Source of the DNA: Hysterangium stoloniferum
Taxonomy: Eukaryota > Basidiomycota > Agaricomycetes > Hysterangiales > Hysterangiaceae
DNA length: 64,000 nucleotides
Assembly (NCBI GenBank): GCA_015178975.1
Contig: WHVD01000108.1
Span: forward strand, 124,001 to 188,000
Reading direction: 5' to 3'
In this document: positions 57,522-64,000 of the stretch, in pieces
Position numbering within the stretch: position 1 is the stretch's first letter
Layout of the letters: each line of letters begins with the position of its first letter
Position numbers and translations under genes: made by a program
The notes under the pieces: generated by a model
Database searches by the model: none
Seen by the model: the letters and a program-made list of their open reading frames with translations, nothing else
What the model was told of the DNA's origin: nothing

Positions 57522-58420
57522 ACACTGCCGTACTGATTCTGATGGAAGCGAGACCAAATTTCCCGCTCTTGCATTCTGCCGAGATAATAATGGTGGTTAC
57601 TCTGGCGCTGATAGCTGGATCTTCCGAGCCAGAAGCTGTGTGTATCATAGTGCGCAGCCTCGATACCATCGCCATGCTCACTTCTCTTCTTCCATATTGT
57701 AACATAATGCACAGCTTGAGCAATGACCATTCCATCAGTAAGTCCATCAGAGTTCGTACGAACAAATTGTGCCTATAATTCATAATCAGTTATACTTACA
57801 TACAACTAGTGTTCGCACCAAGCTCACACTTTTCATCAATTTCTGTGGCCATTCGATTTGACGATGGGAAGGTGGATTAAGGAGTGTGAAGGAGTGTGAG
57901 TCCTTGCCAATGTTGAAATTGACATCTGGCGGTGTCTCCTTGGCTAGCACTCCTCCGGCGACCAACTCACCAACATTGTGTTTGATACAACGGTCTGTAA
58001 GCCTCATAGTTATCTTCAAGGCATTATATTCCGGAAAGCGGAGATGTAACTCGAATCGTCAACCCACCAACACGGTGAAAGGTGTGGCCACTATGCATAG
58101 GCAGGAACAGGTGGCGACAACTAATGTGCAAGAGGCCCTACGGATCTAGTCAATGCCCTCTTTAATATTAGATTGAATCAAGTGGCTGTTTTGCGACTAC
58201 TCGAAATAAAATTGGTCGAACATGACAATTGGCTAGTAAATCCGATGTGACTCCCACCATGGTCAGTGCTCACAATATATTCAACACCAGTGGTGAGAAC
58301 CTCACAGCTATCATCACAAGTGACTATCTTCGCCATTAAATTGAGTCAAATTGAGTAGCGTCATACAACTCTCAAATCCGCGTTCTGTTTGAAATGATTG
58401 TCGAAGTCTAGTTGTATTTT
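57522..58420 (+). pseudogene. R-family block j (plus) and block a (minus) inside the MULE
   Basis: Block j on the plus strand (SSEPEAVCIIVRSLDTIAML, 57610-57690) extends the transposase frame by about 86 codons to TAA 57776. Block a then lies in minus orientation (58019-57786, ELVAGGVLAKETPPDVNFNIG). The same j(+)/a(-) arrangement and the same intervening sequence occur at 50170-51060, so this is a copied chimeric segment, captured by or inserted in the element. Confidence 0.6.
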
Positions 58421-58704
58421 GTATTTGGGCTTTTTGGATTTACACCTCAGTCCTTTACATATATACACATAACCATTATATATATTTAAGACCTGTCCAT
58501 CTTAGATTTTCAGAGATACTAGTGCTCCAAATGACACCAGGTGAACCTGAGTGCGCGAAGGTCAGTAACGAAACACTCCTGTTGATGGTTCTAAAGATCG
58601 TATTGTTGGAGAAAATTTCTCGGTTACTACATTACATAAGCAGGGCAACTGCACGTTGTGACAAGAACGATCCATAAACGTATGAAGTCCATCATATTTC
58701 GTCA
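58421..58704. other. MULE internal non-coding tract
   Basis: About 280 bp between the R segment and the right TIR, AT-rich, with no ORF of note. Confidence 0.4.
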
Positions 58705-59317
58705 CCAAAGCAACAAATTCTCACAATTCTTACAGAAGTGTAGAGTAACTGGAAAGAAAAAAATCACAAATAGCAATGGATTGATAAAAAGGCTAATAAG
58801 AGTCTCAACCAGGAATATAATGTGATTTGAATAGGAATTGCAGAAGTTGACTGCCAGAGGCTCAAAAGATTTCAAACTCCGACACAGCAATGTGCTGCGC
58901 ACTGCTGCGAGGGGTGCCGCGAAAAGTAGGCAATTGCCACGAACACACATTTTGGTTTCAAACTAACACAGAGTCATATTTTGAAAGGTAATACTCAAAA
59001 TATCATGTTAAATGATATATGCTATTAAAAAAGGGCCTAATACACTATTTTAAACATTAAAACTGAGTCTTAAAGTAAATTAACAGTCCCCCAGTACCCA
59101 TATTGATGTATTAGAAGTATAGATGGAAAGTTATATCTATTTATGCTAGTCAAATGTGTTTTTGAGGGCATTTTGAGGTGTTCGCGGCAGTCGCGACACC
59201 TGCGCGGCACTTTCCCATGGCCCTGTGACATTGTACGCTGCGGATTGTGACTGTTTGCAACCACCGCCATCGATCAACACTCTTGCAACTACGCCTCTTC
59301 TTTGACTACCGTTAAAC

Positions 59318-62300
59318 ATGTCTACCGTCCTCTCGCCTTCTACAAATATCATACCCGCCGATGGATCCAACTTCGGGGTGAAAGTTCTTGCGTCTGGGGG
59401 GGATTTCCCTACCGTGGAGTAAGTCATTTGATCTAAACCTAACGATGAAATTGCTACATGTCCCCCTTCTAGTATCGTCGCCATCCACGGTCTCGACGGG
59501 CACCGTGAGGGATCCTTCACAGCTCCCAATAATGTTCTTTGGCCTCGTGATCTATTGCCGAAAATCCTTCCCACTGCGAGGATTCTGACCTATGGCTATG
59601 ATGCACGCACTCGTGGCGTGAATAGAACCAACCAAACACTTCATGACTTAGCCATTGACTTTTTCGCAAAATTGTCTATTTTCAGAGAATATTCAACAAC
59701 CAATGTATGTCATTCGTTGTGAGCAGATGAGGTAATCTCCATGATCTATGTATTTGCAGCAGAGACCATTGATCTTTATTTTCGGTGGTATAATCCTCAA
59801 AGAAGTACGCTCAATCATTTCGTGAATAATATTCTCATCTCTTATCGCATATTTGTGAGGCTCTCATACATGCGAATACAACTCATATCGGACATCTACC
59901 TGCACACAAAGCGGTTGAGGTGTCGACCTATGGCATCATTTATTTAGGTACTCCACATCAGGGAATTGATCTCACAAATTGGAGCCAATCTCTTTTGGAA
60001 TACCTTTCTTTTACCAATGATCCGATTATAAAGCACTTAGGGTTGCATTCTGAGATGCTACAGCGACAAACACATAATTACAACGCTATCAGTAGTAGAT
60101 TTCGTACTGTCTTTTGTTATGAGACATATCATACTCTGGGACCGGATGGTTTATCAATAGGGGTAAGTAGGTTTGTACCCTGAGCATTCTTTTTTAAACC
60201 TTAACCGAATCATTCTGCAGCATGTTCCCGTTAGCTCGGCTGTTGTTCCAGGATCTGTTGATACTCAAGTGGTTGCAATCCATAAGAATCACTTAGGACT
60301 GGCCCAGTTTGACTCAAATGCTGATGAGGGATATGATTCCATCACTCGGCTTATCCATCAAATAACTAACCAGGCACCGTTAGCTATTCACAAAAATTGG
60401 GAAACAAATAGCCTTGTGTTGTGCAAAGGCTCTCAGTGGTGCAATAACCCAGGTATTGTGCTTGGAACCTAATGGCTTTTACAAACTAACATAAAGTCTT
60501 CAGAGACCAGAGAACTCCGCAAAGATATTGATGAATGGCTATCTGCTCCAAATCCATCAAAAAACCTGAATGCAGCACAGGAGCAATGTATGGAAAATAC
60601 AGGCTCCTGGTTTCTCAATAGCAAGCAATTCATACAATGGAAGGAAGGTGTCAACCAGTGTCTCTGGATCTATGGTACTTGTATGTGGTATGTCACTTCT
60701 ATAGATCCCTCTTGCCTTACTACTCTATCTTCAGCTGGATCTGGGAAAACAATTTTATGGTATCTCTCCTGCTTTTGAGCAGGTACTTGTTAGCTGAAAA
60801 TTACCCTTGGTTGTAGTTCATCAATTGTTGTCAATGTTCAAGAGCTTTGTGTTAATAACCCTTCACAAGCTGTTGTCTACTTCTTCTTTGATTCTAGGGA
60901 TTCTCAAGAGAATTTCCAATCCCATCACAAACTAATCAGATCTCTCATCAAACAGCTACTTCCAATTTGCTTTGATGCACCTGAATTTTTGCTCCAAATC
61001 TTTAAAAGCCATAAAAATGGAGCTGATGAACCATCTCTGGTATCACTTCAGAGAGCATTTAGTGATTTATTCATCATGTTTGAAGATATTTACATTATAT
61101 TGGATGCACTTGATGAATGCTTGGAGCATTCCAAAGTGATCACATGGATCAAAGGCTTACTGATCCAAAATGGTTCAAAGATACACATTCTAGTAACTCT
61201 TCGACCAGATATATCCAACCGAGGAGAAATGGACAAACTACACAGAATGCTTGTTCCTACATAATGCAAAGAATAATGATGACATTACAACATATATCTG
61301 TGGTGCTTTACAATCACATGCCTTTTCTTCAGTCTCTCAAAGTCTTCAAAATGACATATTCACTACATTGAAGCATGGTGCAGATGGAATGTCAGTAAAG
61401 CCTTGACATTGTGTGATCTCTAATACTGATTGATCTTCTTGTTTCCTCTTAGGTTCAGATGGGTTGCACTACAACTCCAGGAGCTCTCTATCTGCTACAG
61501 TGATTATGATCTACAAGAGCAGCTGGGCAGACTTCCAACAACTCTCCCTGAAACTTATAGAAAGATTATTCTCAATATTCCTGAGAAACAGAAGAAGGAT
61601 GTGTTGAAATTCTTACAATGGTTGGCCTTTTCTTTCAAGCCCTTAAAAGCCAAAGAGTTGGCCCAGATCACAGGAATAAACATGGATTATGTAGTTGGTG
61701 GCTTGAAACCTCCCTTCAAACATGAAGCTGTATACTGAAATTCAACTAATCTGTTAAATATCTGTGCAGGTCTAGTTGTACAGTCAGCTGGTGGGTGCTG
61801 GACAATCTGCAGTAAAGAAAGTATGTTAATATACCTATTGTAGGCACTGTCAAATTGGCACACTTCTCAGTAAAGGAGTATCTCATGATGGATACATCTA
61901 GTGGAGGATCACCTCCAAGCCTTCATCTTGAAGCACAATTGGCACACACACACATCACAAAGATGTGTCTAGTCTATTTACTTCAGTTTCAAGACACCTT
62001 AATGCCATCTGTTACACATCAACAAGATCTTGAGGATCACTATCCTCTGAGAACATATAGTAGTAGATATTGGGTTTTGCATGCAAAAGCTGGTAGAGAT
62101 GACTCTGTGGAGAAGTACCACAGTCTAATAATGAAGCTTTTTGAAGAAGGAAGTCAACAATTCAGACTCTGGAACAAACATGGCTGGGGCAAACTGAAGC
62201 CACCAGTACATGTGGCTGCATACTATGAATTGCATAGTGTGATAGAAGCTTTATTGAGCAGTGGTGCTGATCCCAATGTCCAGGCAGGTCGATATAGGAC

Positions 62301-63075
62301 AGCACTAGTTGCAGTAGCAATAAGGGGTAGAATAGAAGTGCTCAAGGTCCTTCTTGCTCATGGTGCTGATCCCAATGTCTGGGCAGGAAAATATGGGACA
62401 GCACTAGTTGCAGCAGCAACAAGGGGTCATCTGGGAGTGCTCAAGGTCCTCCTTGCCCATGGTGCAGATCCAAATGTCCGGGCAGGTCACTATGGGACAC
62501 CACTAATTGAAGCAGCAACAAAGGGTCATCTGGAAGTGCTTCAGATCCTCCTTTCTCATGGTGCAAATCCAAATGTCCGGGCAGGTTACTATGGGACAGC
62601 ACTAGCTGGAGCAGTAATAAGCGGTCATGTGAAAGTGCTTCAGTTCCTGCTTACCCATGGTGCAGATCCCAATATCCAAGCATATAAATATATGGTGCCA
62701 CTAGTTATAGCAGCAAGCCGTGGTCATTTTGGAGCACTTCAGGTCCTCCTTGACCATGGTGCAGATCCAAATGTCCAGACAGGTCAACATAGGACAGCAC
62801 TAGTTGCAGCAGCAACAAAGGGTCATCTGGGAGTGGTTAAGATCCTCCTTGCCCATGGTGCTAATCCAAATGTCCAGGCAGGTCAATATGGGACAGCACT
62901 AGTTGCAGCAGCAACAAGGGGTCATCTGGGAGTGCTCAAGGTCCTCCTTGCCCATGGTGCAGATCCAAATGTCCAGGTAGGTCACTATGGGACACCACCA
63001 ATTGAAGCAGCAACAAAGGGTCATCTGGAAGTGCTTCAGTTCCTCCTTGCCCATGGTGCTGATCCCAATGTCTAG
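59318..63075 (+). pseudogene. NLR-type gene: alpha/beta-hydrolase (SesB-like) - NACHT - 9 ankyrin repeats, decayed
   Basis: Mushroom-type NLR with many short introns. Exon 1 is 59318-59418 (FGVKVLASGGDFPTV), the intron 59419-59472, exon 2 59473-59703 (IVAIHGLDGHREGSF; LWPRDLLPKILPTARILTYG), exon 3 59760-59804 (QRPLIFIFGGIILKE), exon 4 59860-60162 (STYGIIYLGTPHQG) and exon 5 from 60221 (SAVVPGSVDTQVVAIHKNH). A P-loop GTSGSGKTIL is formed across the 60681-60734 intron, and Walker B is IYIILDALDEC (about 61090-61122). GADGM|FRWVALQLQELS spans the 61392-61452 region and VKLAHFSVKEYL is at about 61846. Nine ankyrin repeats of 33 aa end at 63075. Lesions: GHSLGG is reduced to FGG, so the nucleophile Ser is missing; a 1-nt frameshift near 61250; TGA at 61736; TAG at 63073. 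Fungal NLRs act as cytosolic sensors in nonself recognition; the hydrolase would be the effector, but here it should be inactive. Confidence 0.85.
62200..63075 (+). repeat. Ankyrin-encoding 99-bp tandem array
   Basis: Nine 33-codon repeats with core GHLGVLKVLLAHGADPNV. Repeats 3-4 (about 62380-62570) and 8-9 (about 62880-63075) are almost identical at a 495-bp offset (five repeats), pointing to block duplication or gene conversion. Two further, decayed repeats follow the stop, at about 63076-63165 and 63180-63260. Confidence 0.9.
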
Positions 63076-63663
63076 GCTGGTCCATATGGGCAGCACTTGT
63101 AGAGGGAGCATTAAATAATCATCTGGAAGTGGTCAAGGTCCTTCTTCCTCATGCTACTGTTTCACTATCCATAATAGGTGAATACTGGAATAGTACTTGC
63201 TGCAGCAGCAACAAAGAAAATACTGGAGGTCTTCCTTTCCTTTATTGCTGCTACTAATGTCTAGCCCAATTATGTGATTACTGTTGTCTGATATACAGTA
63301 TGATTCAAATTATTTTATCATAGGGGCATCATTCCCTGAGCATTTATAACATCCATTAATTCTGTAAACCATATGTACTGTATCTAAACTATGGATGATA
63401 GTTATATACTTTAAAACAATTTATTCAATTCAATCTCTCAGAAAATGGAAAACTCTCAAAGTATATGCTGGATTTGTGAAGCAGGTCAACTATGACATGA
63501 ACACTATATTTTTGACAGGTGACTTCCACCAATATGTAGATGGAGATAATTCTGGTTTTTTTTATATACTAATCATATTTAAAAGTTAGACAAATCCTAT
63601 AGACTATGGGGCTACATTGTTAGCCATGACATTGCTATTTATTGCTGAGGTCATGCCTGCTTT
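63076..63663 (+). other. Decayed ankyrin repeats, then nothing recognised
   Basis: 63076-63260 retains repeats 10 and 11 in broken frame (CATCTGGAAGTGGTCAAGG; GCAGCAGCAACAAAG). 63270-63663 shows no ORF of note except 64 codons at 63395-63589 without a domain. Confidence 0.55.
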
Positions 63664-64000
63664 TGTTAGGATACACACTCAGGCCGGGTTTCCGGAGAAA
63701 CCCGCAGGATATCCGGTAAGACTTGGCTTCAGCTTATAGGCTGCGCCCTCGCTAGATCGTGTTGTCCAATTTCAGACAGGCGGACGGGAATCCCGGGGAG
63801 TCCGGGCGGGGGTTCGTGGGTCATGAGTCGTAGGTCGTGAGTCGAGAGTTGTGAATCGAGATAGTCGAGAGAGATAGATGCGCCGGAGCCCGTGGGCTCC
63901 GACTAGTGCGAGCAGTCTGATAAGAGTAGGGTTTTAGAGAGGAAAATGTATTAGATTACTGGGGGGAATCTAAGCTAATTTTCTGACTGGATTGTATGTA
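63664..64000 (-). mobile_element. Gypsy-type LTR (family 4), partial, runs off the window
   Basis: On the minus strand it ends ...CCTAACA at 63664 and is an inverted relative of 44280-44673 (shared GCTTAGATT, CAGCTTATAGGCTGC and GACTGGATTGTATGTA stretches). Its start lies beyond the window. Unlike the copy at 44 kb it is rich in CpG. Fossil; whether solo or part of a longer element cannot be told. Confidence 0.7.

Larger units (their letters stand above)
54422..59223 (+). mobile_element. MULE-like DNA transposon with ~520-bp terminal inverted repeats, carrying R sequence
   Basis: Left TIR 54422-55385 (about 530 bp once a 430-bp solo LTR and its duplication are set aside) and right TIR 58705-59223 are clear inverted copies, both starting GGGCCATGGGAAAGTGCCGCGC. 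Total span is 4,802 bp. Between them lie a MULE transposase ORF, an R-family segment (57522 to about 58400) and an AT-rich tract. Long TIRs and the transposase type fit Mutator-like elements. The 9-bp flanks (gactaaaac and tgtgacatt) do not match, so the target duplication is absent or the ends were rearranged. Confidence 0.72.

Noticed and set aside
54413-59232. 9-bp target duplication around the MULE
   Set aside because: The flanks gactaaaac and tgtgacatt do not match in any nearby register, so no duplication is claimed.

Overview
The window looks like a transposon-crowded, probably heterochromatic stretch from an agaricomycete (mushroom-forming basidiomycete). The signs are spliceosomal introns of about 50-60 nt with GTRNGT/YAG borders, a NACHT-ankyrin NLR of the mushroom type with an alpha/beta-hydrolase head, a fungal MULE with a WRKY-GCM1-like zinc finger, a PIF1-type Helitron helicase, a Tad1-like LINE 3' end and many Copia- and Gypsy-type solo LTRs. 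No tRNA, rRNA or CRISPR array was seen, and I could not find one clearly intact host gene. The species is not identifiable from the sequence.

Layout. (1) 1-21.1 kb, 24.2-35.95 kb and 42.6-54.4 kb are built mostly from one unrecognised multi-exon sequence family, called R here. Its blocks (a-l in coding order) recur in the same order about a dozen times, on both strands, with introns retained. Two neighbouring copies are head to tail with a net period of about 4.4-4.5 kb. A diverged subfamily, R2, lies at 19.4-21.1 and 30.35-33.36 kb. (2) R copies are interrupted by solo LTRs with 5-bp target-site duplications, a 5'-truncated LINE (16.55-17.28 kb) and other elements. (3) 21.1-23.3 kb is AT-rich with no recognisable gene; a 243-codon unassigned ORF follows at 23.4-24.1 kb. 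(4) 35.96-41.8 kb holds the 3' half of a Helitron, then a compound minisatellite tract whose sub-arrays end in the same GC-hairpin tail as the Helitron. (5) 41.81-42.46 kb is a 646-bp Tc1/mariner deletion derivative. (6) 42.96-44.93 kb is a small LTR element with two nested solo LTRs. (7) 54.42-59.22 kb is a MULE-like element with inverted repeats of about 520 bp; its transposase ORF runs in frame into R sequence. (8) 59.32-63.08 kb is a decayed NLR (hydrolase-NACHT-9 ankyrin repeats), starting 95 bp beyond the MULE terminus. (9) The window ends inside another Gypsy-type LTR.

There is no pathway here. The interest lies in what the R family is, the MULE that appears to have acquired an R exon, the NLR that lost its catalytic-serine segment, and the strong mosaic of CpG content, with the Helitron and MULE CpG-poor and R CpG-rich.
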